A DNA stretch of 64,000 nucleotides from Rotaria sordida (taxonomy: Eukaryota > Rotifera > Eurotatoria > Philodinida > Philodinidae): assembly GCA_905250125.1 (NCBI GenBank), contig CAJNOL010000335.1:62001-126000 (forward strand). The letters run 5' to 3'. Shown here piece after piece: positions 33,890 through 54,400 of this stretch. Both the position numbers and the translations under genes were made by a program. The notes under the pieces are model-generated. The model saw nothing but the letters and a program-made list of their open reading frames with translations, ran no database searches and was not told the DNA's origin. Every line of letters begins with the position of its first letter. Position 1 is the stretch's first letter.

Positions 33890-36800
33890 AAAAAGAAAAA
33901 AAGAAACAAATCTTTAGTTGTTCAGTTATAATAAAACAAAAAAGAAAACTAGATTGATATTGCTTGAAAAATATATTGTTCAAACAAGACAGAAAACTCA
34001 AGTTGTTCGACTTGTAAAAAATAAAAGATTCAAATAATCATAATCAATATCATGAGACTATGCTAAAGACATTTATTAAGGTACGAAACACTTTATAGCA
34101 ATTTTTTTTTCTCGAATTTCACAACCAAAGTTCATATTTTGTAACGCGATGATCTTAAGAACGTCACATTGTCTGATACTGAGATATTAACATTTCAATA
34201 TGATACAAATATTATCTAATTTTTTGTATGATTTTTCGTTTGTCCTAAGTAAAATCCGGATATTATAAATAATCTATGGATTTAATTTTCATTATATCAA
34301 TATAATGAAGCAAGACTAGGCGTTAATCTTTACAATAATAATCCATCAATGGATAGTTGCTGACATATTTCTGTTGTTAATTAACAGAATTCTATAGAGG
34401 ACTACTAATAATACTGTTTGTTATGGTTACACAGGAAAAAAGAGAGTCGGAAATATCAAAATGTTCTTTTTTTTTTATCAAAGACTCGTAGAAAAAACAA
34501 AACTTCTCAATTTGTTGATGACAGTAATATAAACGAATACAATTTCATTCATATATATGAATACGATACGTAAAGCTAATGTACAAAGGATATTAAATAT
34601 TGACATCTATTGTATTTCAACAAAATGTTTAGTGAAACACGACCTGATTTCGCAGTAATTTCCTAATGTGAACAAATTGAATTAAGAAATGTGTTTTCCA
34701 TAATAACCTAGCAGTAAAAATTGAGTGAATGTACTGTAAATTTTTTCTACTTTGAGAAAAGTGTAAAAATTTTGTTACTTTCAATCAGATTTTTATATAA
34801 GAGTCAAATTTTGAGATAAGTTTACAACTCCAAACCATTTTCTGGGTAGCAAACATTAATGTAGGGTCCTACAAAATTCTATCTTGTCTCGTAGGTCTTT
34901 CTGCAAGAAATGTTTAGGTTAGAAAAGCTTCTTAATCTTTTTTTTTTGTTGCTGAATGTAGTTACATTCGCAACAATTGTGAGTCAAAGCGATGACTATT
35001 GAATTTCATGGAAAACTCAAACTTGTACACATTTAAAAAAAAAACAGATAAATTTATTTCGTCTTCCAAGATGATAGCCAAATTAGTCATCGAGTTAGTT
35101 CTGCCTTTGTGACAGTATTTTCAAAATCTTTTATAATTCATTTGTTATCAGCAATGATGATAAAGCTCGCGCGATTATTAGAGAAAATTTGAATGAATGA
35201 TTCTCTACTCTGTTGCTTGAAAAACTCTAAATACTTTAAAAAATCTTGACTTCTCTAAGAAAGCTATAAACTTTGTCGATAATTAAAATTGCCATTTCAT
35301 AAGTAAAATAATTCTATTAAATGAAGTCTCCATAAAATGGAAGAACCTAAGGTCATATCTTCCGAAATAAAAGATAGAAGTTGTCGACAAACTTTTACAA
35401 TTTGCTGAAAAACAAAGCTCCGATAATTTATCCAAAATGAGAACAAAGTATAGCCTAAACTATTTACAAATCAAAGAAATTTATAATCTGAATTTCTTCG
35501 AAAATCAAACGAAACTTATCACAAACATTTCTCAAAATGGAAGGAACTTCCACTCAAACTTTCAAAAGCTGGAGAGAATACCTTTCCACAGGTCACCTCA
35601 CCACTAATTATATATAATACGCTTTACAAAATTAAATTTTATTTCAATTAAAACTTTTCAATTGCACATTTTTTTTTCTGTAATTACTTCAAACTAATTG
35701 AAATTTTTCTTTTTACTTTTGTGGAATAAAACAAAAAAAAACCCATATCTTATTCAAGATTGAAAATAGATTGCTATCTATTGTTACGCTCTGTCAAGGA
35801 TTTCTATCTACTCGTGCTATTGCTTTTTAACACTTAGTAGATTACATTAAGAAAAAAAAGAATTTTTTTTTAAATCAATTAAAGACAAGTGTTCAATTTG
35901 AACTTAGAGATGTAATAGTAAGAATAAAAAGAGACTAACTTATTTTTAGAATATATCTTAAAATCTTGTGAAGATTAGCTTCTTATCGAATATAATAATA
36001 TTAAACTACACTGTAGATTTATTTCTCTTTTCTTTTGTATTATATCTTAATAAAGAAGTCATTGTAAGGAGTATAAGAGCTTGTTGATTACTTATGTATA
36101 CAATTCTCTAACAATTATATCGACTGTTTCGTGATGCAGAATAAATGAATTTTTGTTTTCTGTCGATTAATATATACTTGGAGCTTACCATATCATCTCT
36201 AGTGAATTAAGTGAACATACAATAACAATTACTATAGAGCATTCGAATTCATTGATATTACATCATTGTGACCTTTTTCTTTTCCAAATGAATACACAAT
36301 ATAAAATTTTCTTTTATATTAAATAGAATTTTCTTTTTCTCCTTCAATGAATTCCTATCAATTGAAAATCGAACAAAGAAAATTTTAAAAAAACATATAT
36401 AAATAATAAATTGATATTTTCTTGTGGTTAAAATTAAAAGATATAAACTAATTATCGAAAGTTCTTTTCTTTTCTTTTCTTTCACCTTAATAAAAACTGC
36501 CAAAAGATTTCATCAAGATGTGTGTATTTTAATCATTTACATCAAGAGACTTTGCCAAATATTCTCAACCAAAGAGCTTTGAAAAAAAAATAAGAATTGT
36601 TCTTTAAAATATAAGCAAACAAAATATATTATTTTAACAAAAAAAAAAAAAAAAGTTCAATAATTACAAAAATTGATATCCTCAGAAAGTTTCTAATTAA
36701 TGAAACATGTTTATTTTTCATTAATTTCAGTCAACAAGAAGAATTGTCGAAAAATACATATCAAGTTTTCTTTCTTTTAAACTCTTCAATCTGACTACGA

Positions 36801-38950
36801 CATCTACTTAAGAGCTCAAAATTAATTATCATTATAGGTTACATTTTTTATGAATCTGATCGAATATTGTATTAAAAGATTACTTTTAGAATCAACATAG
36901 AAATTCTTCTATTTGAATAATGACTAATAAAATACCTATCGAGTAAAGTTCTTATACTTTATTAATTAGTAAATATGTTTTACAATTCTTTAAAAATCAA
37001 TGTAGTTATTTGTCAAATAAACTTATTCTACATTCAATGAAGAAACAAAAAAAAAAACGTTCTAGGTAACATTACAAAAAAAACACATTATATCTCATTC
37101 GAGAAATAGATTTACATTAATAAAAAAAATTCTTGTATAAACTAGAATTTTATAACGTAAGAAAAAGAAAAATGTTTAAGATGTCAATTAAAGTAAGAAA
37201 GAAAAGTTTTTTCTACATACTTCTATTATTGTTAAATAAATCTTGATGATTACCGTTGTTCATTACGCCAGTTCAATACAGGTTTTGACGACAACGAACA
37301 AATAGAATATCCATGTCCGAATTATCAACAAAACCTGCACTTATAGCTTCTTAGTAGATAGAATTTCTTTCATTCATTCACTTATCTTTTAAATAGGACG
37401 TCAGCTTGCATCGACAGGCAGTTTGTTTAGTTGTCATTTGATGAGTACTTGTGCTATTCAGCTGTTGAATTTTTTTTACAGAATATTCTTGATGTGGTCG
37501 ACGACGATGGCTAGAACAAGTTATTACTTTTCTTTTGTTTCATTTTTAAATACAAATGGTCGACATTCTACATTACATCACCAGGGAATAAAATAAAGAG
37601 AAAAAGAAAAAGAGTAAAGGAGACACAGAAAGAGAGAGAGAGAGAGAGAAAGGAAAACTACTGTTTAAAACACTTGATATTTGATTTACTTGAATATATT
37701 TTTTTTCATATTTGTTTTTTTTTTCCTCATTTCTGAATGCTCAATGGGATGAAGTTATTAAAAAAAAAACAGAAGTTGTCTTACCAAGTAAAACTAACAT
37801 ATTTTTCTTATCAACAACGTGTTATAGAGGTAAAAACCCATAAAACTGTCGTGTATGTCGACATATAACATGTCTAATAGCCGGCACAAGTCTAATTTCT
37901 CTAGGGCTGTTCTCTACATGCGTGCATGACTATGTGAGTATGTATGCGTATATGTGCTACAGTAATGCTTCGAGTTGTAACTAGCAAGGTGATAGGTAGT
38001 CTAATAGAACAGAGTGAAAGCGGGTCTTTGGGGAATCGTCGTCGTCTTTGTCGCTCGTCTCGAATATAAAAATGAGTTTCCGTTTCTTCTTCCTTTTTCT
38101 TCTCTTTCTTTCAACGTCTTACATTATTTTACTTGTCGCGCCTTTTTACTGAAGTTTTAACACTTTAAGATAGCAATAACAAAAAAGAAATTTCTGCAAT
38201 GTAGACTTGCCTTTTTTTTTCTTCTTAGGCTTGATTGTTGTAATGGTTGAATGAAATGCACTTTTGTTTTTGTCTGTATCTATTAACATTGCATCCCTTC
38301 CATATATATATATATATATATATATATGTGGATGATCGATTAAAATTTTGAATGAACTTGATGAAGAATAAACTTCAAGTTCTTTTTTGTTTTCTTTCAT
38401 CGAACATTGAACAAGTCCAATCGATTCTACTGCATACATTCACTTTCCTATCATTATCATGATAATATTAGAGATGTTGACACTTGACAAACATCGATGA
38501 CAATGCATACTGCCATAATGATGGCATATTGTTGTATCTTTTATGGAGAATATATTGAATAGATATTTGCTATTCGAAAAAAAAAAACGAAGAAATTTTC
38601 GTCAGGCAATATTTGCAAGAGAAGGAGGTTTGTTAAGAGGAGGAGGAAGAAGAGGAGAGCAAGAAGGACGACAACGACGAAGAAGCAAAGAACGAACATC
38701 TCATTTTGTTTTTCTTCTTCGTTTCTCTTGATATCTATGACGTATATTTAAATTGAATCAATAGTATAACAAGACTATATTGACACAGTGACTTAATTCA
38801 TTTAATTGAATAGAGATAATCTTTTTCTTTTTATTGATTCTCTGTTACATCTTCATTACAATAAATGTGTTTTACACACGAAAAAAATATGAGCAAATAA
38901 TGGTTTATATGAGAAGAATCTATACAAAAAAAAACTAATATTAATAACAG
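33890..38950. other. 5-kb gene-poor interval between TMEM70 and SPT16
   Basis: Very AT-rich in 34-37.2 kb. At 37.2-38.8 kb base composition is more mixed, with a (GA)n run at 37631-37650, CT-rich tracts near 38090 and an (AT)n run at 38302-38327. That part resembles a promoter or 5'-UTR zone, but I find no exon that belongs to it. Frames at 38146-38439 and 38543-38731 are low-complexity and unsupported. Confidence 0.4.
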
Positions 38951-38965
38951 TTAATTCATTCCTAT

Positions 38966-45733
<6,768 letters not shown>

Positions 45734-45739
45734 CTAGAA

Positions 45740-46365
45740 AATGAATTCCTTAATATTGAAAAAACTCTTTGTGATAAAAAACAATGTCATCTATTTGAAT
45801 CGTATATCACATGTTGATCGAAATCACCTACCTTCTAGAAGCCAGAATTATAAAATGAAATGAAACAATTGCGGTTGAACATATACATGAACAATGATAG
45901 ATAGACAAAAGGAGAATTTCGTCATTGGTGAAAGAAACAAACGAACAATAATCCAATAAAATCATTTTCAAATCTAGTAGAACACTTTTTACAATTAGAT
46001 TTTTATATGAAATTAAAAAATAATCATTCATGTTAATAATTATAGAATTTAAGAATTCATTTCCTTAGTTGTTGACTTACGACATCTGTTAGAATATTAA
46101 ACACATTCGAGACTAATCTCTTTTTAATATCTTATGAGAAATTTCTGTCATTTGATTGAAGTCATTAATATTATGGAGAACTATTTCAATTGAAATTGAA
46201 CAATCTCAACTGCCGCAACTAATTATTCAAAGGATATAATAGATATGATCTAGACTTTCTTTTATTTCATCAAAGCAACTTATAGAAACTGTTTGAGACA
46301 AAAAAAAAACTTGATTTATTTTGAAATAAATTTATTTCGATTCAAAAATGACCATACAGAATGTA
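45740..46365. other. Intergenic between SPT16 and the repeat-module gene
   Basis: AT-rich with no supported gene. It holds the upstream region of SPT16 and the 3' flank of the gene ending at 46372. Confidence 0.4.
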
Positions 46366-46371
46366 TTTCTT

Positions 46372-48535
46372 TTACGATGATCCTTGAACTGGTTGAATTG
46401 TTGGTGGTACAAGATTTTGAATACCATTAAGAAGACTTTGAAGTGTTTCTTGAAGGACAGTTGGAATTTGATGAAGATCAGTGTTAAGAGCATTAACATT
46501 GCCCAATAAATTTAACAATGAAAGAACTGTTGAAATTGATGTACCTTGTGGTAAAAGATGTGAGACACTTGACAATAAATTAGCATTGTGACCAAGTGAA
46601 TCCAAAAGATTACGGCCAGTAGCTAAAATCAATTGAAATTTGAATTATATTTATAATAATCGATAAAAAAAGAAAAAGAAAAATGATCAAATTATACCTT
46701 GTGGTTGAGCTCCAACAAGGTTAAGTAATTGTTGAACAACAAGTTGACCAGCTTGACCAGCACCATTAACAAGACCAGCTAATGTTTCATTAAGTAAAGT
46801 AGGAATTTTATGAATATCATGATTGAGTTGATTAACATTGTTCAATAAATTAAGAATGGAAAGAATGCTCGAAATTGATGTGCCTTGTGGTAACATATGA
46901 GTAATGCTTGAAAGTAAATTTGTATTTTGACCAAGAGCACCCAAAAGATTTCGGCTTGTACCAGCTATAAGAAAAATCAAAAGTTCGATTGTTATTTTGA
47001 AAAAAAAAAGAAAAGCATATACAAATATAACTTACAATGAGGACCAACAAGACTAAGCAATTGCTGAACAATGACATCACCAGCTTGACCAGCACCAGCA
47101 ACAACACTAGCTAAAGTTTGATTAAGTAAAGCAGGAATTTGATGAATATCATGATTAAGTTGGTTAACATTGTTCAATAAATTGAGAATGGAAAGAATAG
47201 ACGAAATTGATGTACCTTGTGGTAACATATGAGTAATGCTTGAAAGTAAATTTGTATTTTGACCAAGAGCACCCAAAAGATTTCGGCTAGCACTATCTAT
47301 TATTTAAATAAATAAATAAATAAAAAATAAAAATTCATTGTTAAATCTGATGATTTACTTTGATTAGTAACACTGGAAACAGCACCAATCAATTGATCAA
47401 TAATGAGTTGACTAGCTTGACCTGTTCCATTGAGAATGCTAGTGAGTGTTTGATTGATCAAATGAGGAATTTGATGAACCTAAGAATAATATTCTGTTTT
47501 GTTTTTAAATATCTCATTAAAATCTCAACATACATCACTTGATAATAGATGAACATTATTAAGTAAGTTCAAAATTGATATAGCTGTTCCCAAGTTAGTA
47601 CCATGTGTAGCACTGGTCAATGTTTGTAAAATATTGCTACCAGAAAGAAGTGAACCTAATGGATTGCTTCGGCGACTTATGGCTATTAAAAAAACAGTTG
47701 ATAATATTTGATTTATATTTTATAATGTGTACATGATACTTACTAGGTCCGTTACAAGCAGAAAGACTTGGACAACATTCACCGGCTGGTACTGGAGCGG
47801 GTCTACCATCAGGACAAATTTTAAGATCCATGGTACACATAACGAAAGCACAATTTGTAATGGCTATAACAAAAGAATTATAATAAACATGAGAATATAG
47901 ACTCCTCATTCCAATAGAAGGCCTCCGAAGCTTCTAGTACGACTAAAATATCCATTTGTTAATCTGTGATGATGCTAGAATACCTGTTCTCAGGCAAAGT
48001 AGCAGTTACAGAGTATCTAGTGATCATGATCAAGACGTTGATGGAAAATGAAAACAGTTTCTAGAGCTTATTCTTAATTATGAGTATTTAACGTTTGAAG
48101 AAATATACTTGATATGCAGATGACGCCTGACCAAGAGTAACTTTACAGCATCTGCGAAGTTGTCTGAACACAATAGAAACTCAAGGACTACTAATACGTC
48201 TTTTACATCGATCTTTCTAGAGGAATCTTCGATTTTGGAGAAACGTTTATTGCAAAATCTATAGATTAACATACGTTTAATTGGATGAATATTTGGTTTG
48301 CAAGCACTCAATGATGGACAGCATCCACCGGTTGGAATTGGAGCCCGTGTACCATCAGGACAAATCTTAATATCCATCGTACAGAAAGTATGGAGACAGT
48401 TTGGTCTGAGTGCTATTTAAAAAATGAAATCATAGTGAAAATAGTTTTAACATTGATATTTTATTTAATTAACTTACGTAAAATACTACCACAGGCAACA
48501 CCAAGAGTAATAAATAAGCAGATAAGAAATTTCAT
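46372..48535 (-). CDS. Secreted protein with two VWC-like Cys modules and four tandem helical modules (8 exons)
   Basis: Exons 48535-48478, 48412-48275, 47863-47744, 47682-47534, 47479-47359, 47296-47036, 46964-46698 and 46622-46372 join in frame to about 454 residues. Residues 1-19 are a signal peptide (MKFLICLFITLGVACGSIL). Two Cys modules follow, each with CTMD(I/L)KICPDG, AP(I/V)P.G.CCPSLSAC, resembling part of a von Willebrand C fold. Four modules of 83-90 residues then repeat the pattern LLG.LGQNTNLLSSI.HMLPQ, a Leu/Asn-rich helix, and a DIH.IP.LL..TL motif. Modules are bounded by phase-1 introns. Modules 2 and 3 are nearly identical at DNA level over about 70 bp. Not recognised as a known family; likely extracellular and structural. 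The third intron is 61 bp, the second 411 bp. Confidence 0.85.
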
Positions 48536-48550
48536 TTTTCGTGTATTTGT

Positions 48551-48605
48551 CTAAATGATTGTCAAATATTCAAAAAATGTTTTTATTTTAATATCGTTAT
48601 CTTAC
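48551..48605 (-). other. 5'-UTR intron of the repeat-module gene
   Basis: GTAAGATA donor at 48605 and CATTTAG acceptor at 48551 bracket 55 bp, 15 bp before the ATG at 48535. It shows that at least one gene here has a conventional 5'-UTR intron, which matters when judging acceptor sites before other start codons. Confidence 0.6.
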
Positions 48606-48675
48606 CTTTTAGAAATCACGGAAAAGGATCAGGAAAGCTTTAAGAAAGCAGTTACTTAAATACAAATTTACTACC

Positions 48676-48682
48676 ATTTATA
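48676..48682 (-). promoter_or_regulatory. TATA box of the repeat-module gene
   Basis: TATAAAT on the minus strand, about 140 bp before the ATG and about 70 bp before the 5'-UTR intron donor. Confidence 0.45.
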
Positions 48683-48689
48683 GTCTTAT

Positions 48690-49530
48690 GAGTGGACTTT
48701 ATCTCCAGATGGTTTAGTTCTCATATCGATTTTATCCAATAATATTAGCTTTTTAAATTTGTTCTTGTTGATTGATAACAAATGCACCTACGCTTAAAAA
48801 AATATCTACGTTCTATTTTGCTGAAATATTTATTTGATAGACTGTTCGAACTGAAAAATTTGAACTTCGATATTGAGATAAAAGTAGAACCAAATTACAA
48901 ATCTCATCAGTTAATTTTCCGATCATTCTATGATTGTCTCAATTAAATACAATTTGATTGTAGAACGTAATATACGATAAAAACGGCATGATATGAATAT
49001 CTTTATCGTTTTTATTTTTTATTAACAGAATGTCTATTTTCTCACGGTCAAATTCCAAAAGCAAGAAACTTGTGAAATTAGTCTATAAGTTGATTTTTAA
49101 TCTGATAGATAAAATATGATATTTTTTATTTTAATATTTCAGCCGACATACAGCGACATCAGTTAACTACTCAGTTCTTTAAACCAACGAATATATCTGA
49201 ATAGCCAATCTCAAAAAACGAGGGTCGATCAGGACATTATTCTGCCGAAAATTTCCTTGGAAAACAAAAAGATTCTTCAAGAAGGACTATTATTCAGATT
49301 ACAATATTGCCATAATAATTCATTTTTATTTTGCTTTTTTTTGTGCTTTTGTTTCACATCAAGTATAATCCATTAAATAGAATCGAGTATGGAAAACTAC
49401 ATTTTTCTATAAGACTTTTAGAGAACAATATGATAAAATAAAGAAAATATTTTACATTAAGTTAAACTACATATAAGTTTCTACATGATTGTATTTAACT
49501 ATATATTCTTGCATATTTATATGATTTGGT
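48690..49530. other. Divergent intergenic region
   Basis: Separates the minus-strand repeat-module gene from plus-strand eIF3j. AT-rich with no gene recognised. GTATTGTAG ending at 49537 is acceptor-like and lies 32 bp before the eIF3j ATG. Confidence 0.4.
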
Positions 49531-49568
49531 ATTGTAGATTTGAAATTTCGTATTTTATTTTAATAATA

Positions 49569-50329
49569 ATGACTGATCATTGGCAAGATAACAGTATAGC
49601 AAGTGCTGAAGTAAAAGGTGATGATGAAATTCCCGAAGATTGGGAAGCTGAATTAGAAGAAAAAGTTTGTTTTAATTGACTGATAAATTTCTTTGATTAT
49701 TTAGAAATATTATTTTTCTTTAGCCTAAAAAACCAGTTGTCGAAGAAAAACCAAAAGAATCAACAAAAACAGTATCAACAGCTAAACATAAGACAAATAG
49801 AAAAAAATTGAATGATAACGAAGAATCTAATAAACTTCTTATAAAAGAACCTGATGGAGACTATACGCCAGAAGAACTTGATGAAATACAAAAAAAAGGT
49901 GAATTACAAAAAGAACAAGATAAATTAAATATGGCATCTGAATTAGTTGAAAATAATGATGAATATCATACATTAGATGATTTTAATTTATTAACAAAAG
50001 AAGAATTTCTTAATTATAGTTTTCGTTTACATAATCGTCTTGAAACATTATCAAAATCAGAATTTTATACTGAATTTATTGATCATTTTCTTAATGGTAT
50101 AACAAAATCGATGTCAATTGAAAATATTAAACATTTGCAAGCAACATTACAAGCAATATATTTACGTAAACAAAGTGAAGAACGTGAGAAAAAAGCTAAA
50201 TCAAAAACTAAAAAACAAAATAAACCAAAACTAACAACTGGTCGACGAGCAGACTATGGTGCTTTTGGTGTTGAAGGTGATCAGGATTATGACCAGGATA
50301 ATGATTTTGATGATGAGGATTTTATGTAA
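49569..50329 (+). CDS. EIF3J: Translation initiation factor 3 subunit J
   Basis: Exons 49569-49664 and 49724-50329 (59-bp intron, phase 0) encode 233 residues (human 258). eIF3j is a loosely bound eIF3 subunit that sits near the 40S decoding centre and helps eIF3 and mRNA recruitment. It starts MTDHWQD in place of the family's acidic Asp/Trp lead, then IPEDWEAELEE, a Lys-rich linker, the helical core (LLTKEEFLNYSFRLHNRLET, EFIDHFLNGITKSMSIENIK), a basic KKAKSKTKKQNKPK stretch, and the conserved C-terminus ADYGAFG...DDEDFM. An ATG at 49485 lies in frame upstream but encodes a hydrophobic lead unlike the family, so 49569 is chosen. AATAAA at 50365. Confidence 0.93.
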
Positions 50330-50379
50330 AAGTTTTCAAGTTGTTGTTTGTATTGTTAAAAAAAAATAAAATAACTATC

Positions 50380-51400
50380 AAAAAAAAAATCCAACACTAG
50401 CTACATATTTATGTCCTCAATATAAAATATGCATGCGATTAATGATTAGTATTGCTATAGTAATATCTTAATAATAGTGTAGAATTTTGAATGAACCATA
50501 ATTTCTTTAATAAAGCATGAGATTTATGCTATGTTAAAAGAAACAAGAGGAATATGACAGTGTCAACAGTCTGTTTGCCTGTCCGTTTGCTTGCTTCGTT
50601 GTAATGTGACGCAGCGTCATTATTGAGGTACAGTAGACAAAAAAAGCAATATGGCGACTGAAACGATAACGATTATTGATTGATATAAATTATTTATTTC
50701 ATTGTATGATATTTTAATATATTAATATATATTGATTCTATTTGAAAATTTCATTGTGTGTTAATACAATATTCGAAAAAAAGTCATATATTTAAAGACA
50801 TTTCACATTCTAATCAGGTATATAGATATACAGAATTCATCATCATCATTCATTGGCGGATGTATATATTTGAGCGAATTATGAAAGAATGTTCATTCTA
50901 TTGTTTATATGTCATTTCTATTTACATTTTTTATTCCTTATTTAACTTATATTTATATCATATGATTGTTTTTCTCGACAGATACTAGCTAAAGTTATTG
51001 ATAAGAAAAAATGATAGAATCAAATAAGATTATCCATCATGTTAACAAGCAATGATGGAAATCATATTGAGTTTAAAGTAATTTCTGTTTTATGCATTAG
51101 CATTCATTTTTTTTTCTTCTTCTTCTTTTTCTTCTTTCCAATATGTTTGATGAGATGAGGTCGACGGCAGATGTCGTATCCAGGTTCAGAGCAAAAAACA
51201 AAAAAAAAAGTCATGATCTTATTCTTTTTTTCAAATTCTCTAAGTTCAATTCTTTGTTTCTTTTTTCTGTAATCATAATCATGTCTATTTCTATTTGCTA
51301 TGTTTGTTCATGTCTTGTCTTTTGTTTGAATAGATTCTGCATATTACACACACATATATATAGATTTTTTTTCCAATGACCGTTCATCAACAATATTTTT
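50380..51400. other. Intergenic and upstream region of the zinc-finger gene
   Basis: No gene supported. A GC-richer patch near 50570-50660 (with TGACGCAGCGTCA, a 13-bp palindrome resembling a bZIP site) may be promoter sequence. The frame at 51143-51379 is low-complexity. Confidence 0.35.
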
Positions 51401-51406
51401 ATCGTC

Positions 51407-54400
51407 ATGAATGTTTCCTTACGTTCAATTAGTAAAGATGATAATGAACAATTTAAAAAAAAATCAACATTGAATCGATTTTTATCATTTAATGAAAATA
51501 CATTATTATCTGTTGAAAATCATCATTATTTAAATACAGAAGTATGTAATGATTATTTAATAATAATATAAAATCTTATTATTATTAAATTCTAGTCGAT
51601 AATAAAAGAAGCTAATAATAATAATAATCTAAACAAAAATCATTCGATATCATTTTCTTATATATGTAAACAATGTTTAAAAATTTTTGTTTGTGATTAC
51701 GGACTTAATTATCATATAAATATGTCTCATCCAAATCAATCCATAATATGTTCTGATTGTAATATAAAATTTCGTACACATCGTGCACTTAAAAATCATC
51801 AACAACGTTTACATTTAATTTATTCTCAAGAGAATTTACCTGATTATAGTTATATATCATCATATTTAGTTATTGCTTTTTCAACAAAACAATTTCCATT
51901 TATAGCTAAAAATGCATGTGAAGATAAACGTTTACCATTAGGTAATTTTTCATCAAAATTATTTCAATGTCAACAATGTTTATTATCATTTCCATGTTCA
52001 AAAACCTTAAAATATCATTTATTAAATAAACATGAACAATATGAATATAAAATATGTCAAAATATTCTTTATGATATTATTTTACAAGTTGAACAAAATT
52101 TAACTATAAATAATGATAATAATAATAATAATGATATTGAATCAATTAAATTTTTATTATCAAAACAAGCATCATATTTTGGACTTATTGATAAACAATT
52201 AGCAAAAAAAATTCATCATATAAAACAAGAACAATATCGACATATATTTCCTACATGTCAACATCAAAATAGAACATGTGCTAATTTATGTTTAAATTAT
52301 CTTTCATCATATAATAAACTTATACAAAATTATTCATATAAAATAACAAATGTACCAAAAGGAAATCCATTTATACAAGGTTCTATTTTATCAAAATCAT
52401 TAAATAAATCATCAATAAATAGTTCAATAATATCTAAAGAATGTTCAAATACTAATCAAAAACGTTTATCTTTAAAACGAGTTAAATCATCATGTTCGGA
52501 TGATTTATCGTCAGTACAATTGAAAAAAAAATTTCTGCCAACTATTGTACAACAATTTAAAGTAATTAAATGAAATTGGAAAAAAATAGTTTTATTCATT
52601 TGCTAATTGATTTTTCTTTGTTTAGACAAATGAAACAAAACTTATTTCTAGTGAACAATCTTCATCTATTGTAGTCTCACTGAAAAAAACCGTAACTAAA
52701 AATAATCCTACTTATGGTAAATTATTCTTTAGTTTGTATTTAATCATCATAAAAAGTTATTATTAATAGAATTTATTATTAATATGCTAAGATCATGAAT
52801 AAATGTATTAGACTTGAAACTAGGTTTTTTTTTATCGAGTTTTATGGTTTGAATGTTCGAGAAAAAACGATTTGAAACTATATTCCTAGTCTACATCAAA
52901 ATTTCATTTCTCAATTTTGATCTTAAACTTCGCACTGCACAATGAGTGATGTCGAAGCATACTAAACACATTGATGATGGTCAAGGACAGTTATCCACTA
53001 ATTCACAATCAAAACTAGAAATTTCATATCTCAAAATTTCAAGTTCACTTCTATACACTGCTTCTCACTAACTATTACATCTGCTAGTCTCATACAACTT
53101 TAAAAAAACTTAGGTCTTAATAAAAAATGAATTTAAAACTACATGATTTAGTTTTTTCTATCGACAATAGTAGCTGACGATTGAAAAAGTTCTTCAAGTA
53201 AAGGTAATACTATTCTTGACTTTTTCAAGGCAATTATGTAAATATAAAGTGGTATGCTATTTTCAAGAACATTAAATAATAAGACACGGATATTGTTCTA
53301 TATTAATTGTTGTAAAATACCACATGAAATGTTTTGAAACAGTTTCCCTTTGCTTGTTAGTTCTGGTGTGTATGGGACGTGACGCACTAAATAAACGATG
53401 TTCATATTAGAAATCTCAAGAGCTATATGAATTTGACTCGATCTATTTGTGAAGCTGTATTAATAAACTCTTTCTCAAAAGAAGTAATTTGTTAGTTGAT
53501 GTATGAAAAAGGGACCGATTTCAAGTCTGGAATGTATTTATTGAAAATTGTTATGATTATTGCTTCTTTTTTTTATTTCTTAGTACGTTCGCTCTCTTCT
53601 ATGTCGAGTAATTCATCAACATCAACTCGAACATCCTCAAAAATTTCAAGACAACAACAATCTACGACATCGTTAAAACGTAGTATATCACCAACTATTA
53701 CTCTAGCAGTTGAACGTTCAGCAGAAAAACGTCGTCGACAACGTGAACAACGAAAAGCAAGAGTTTCACCATCATCTAGTGTTGTTATTATTAAAACTAA
53801 TGATGATATTGAACAAGAAAATGATGATGACGATGAAGATGATAATAATAATAATGTTGTTTCTAGAAAAAGTGAACAATCAAAACAACAACGTCGAAGT
53901 AGACAACGACAAGCATCAAATAGTTCAGTTGAATATGTACAAATATTAAATCATGATCAACAATCAATATCATCATTAAATAATATTGAAAATTTAAAAG
54001 TTAAATCAAAAACAGATGATGAAGAAATTATTATATGTCATTCACCACCGTCAATTAAACAAATAATTCCATCATCGAATAAAAATCAATCAGAAAAATC
54101 TGTTAATGATAATGGTATATACAAAACTAATGGTCATCAGGTAATTCTAGAATCCTATTTCAACGTTGAATATAATAGCTAATTGAATTTATGGAGAAAA
54201 GAGAATCTACTTCCGAGGGAACCTATTCAAATGTCCCTTCCTTCAGCTTCAATGAGTTTTTGCCTATAGATACTACATAGTGTTCAAATAAAAACCTTAA
54301 AAGGTTTGAATTTCTATCGAATTTTTAATATGTCTATTTTCTAGACTTCAGGCTTTTCGAAATGTGGACCCTCTAGAAAAAAATTGATAGCTTAGTCAAT

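Noticed and set aside
49485..49568. Upstream in-frame ATG for eIF3j
   Set aside because: It would add a hydrophobic lead not found in the family, and an acceptor-like site lies between the two ATGs.
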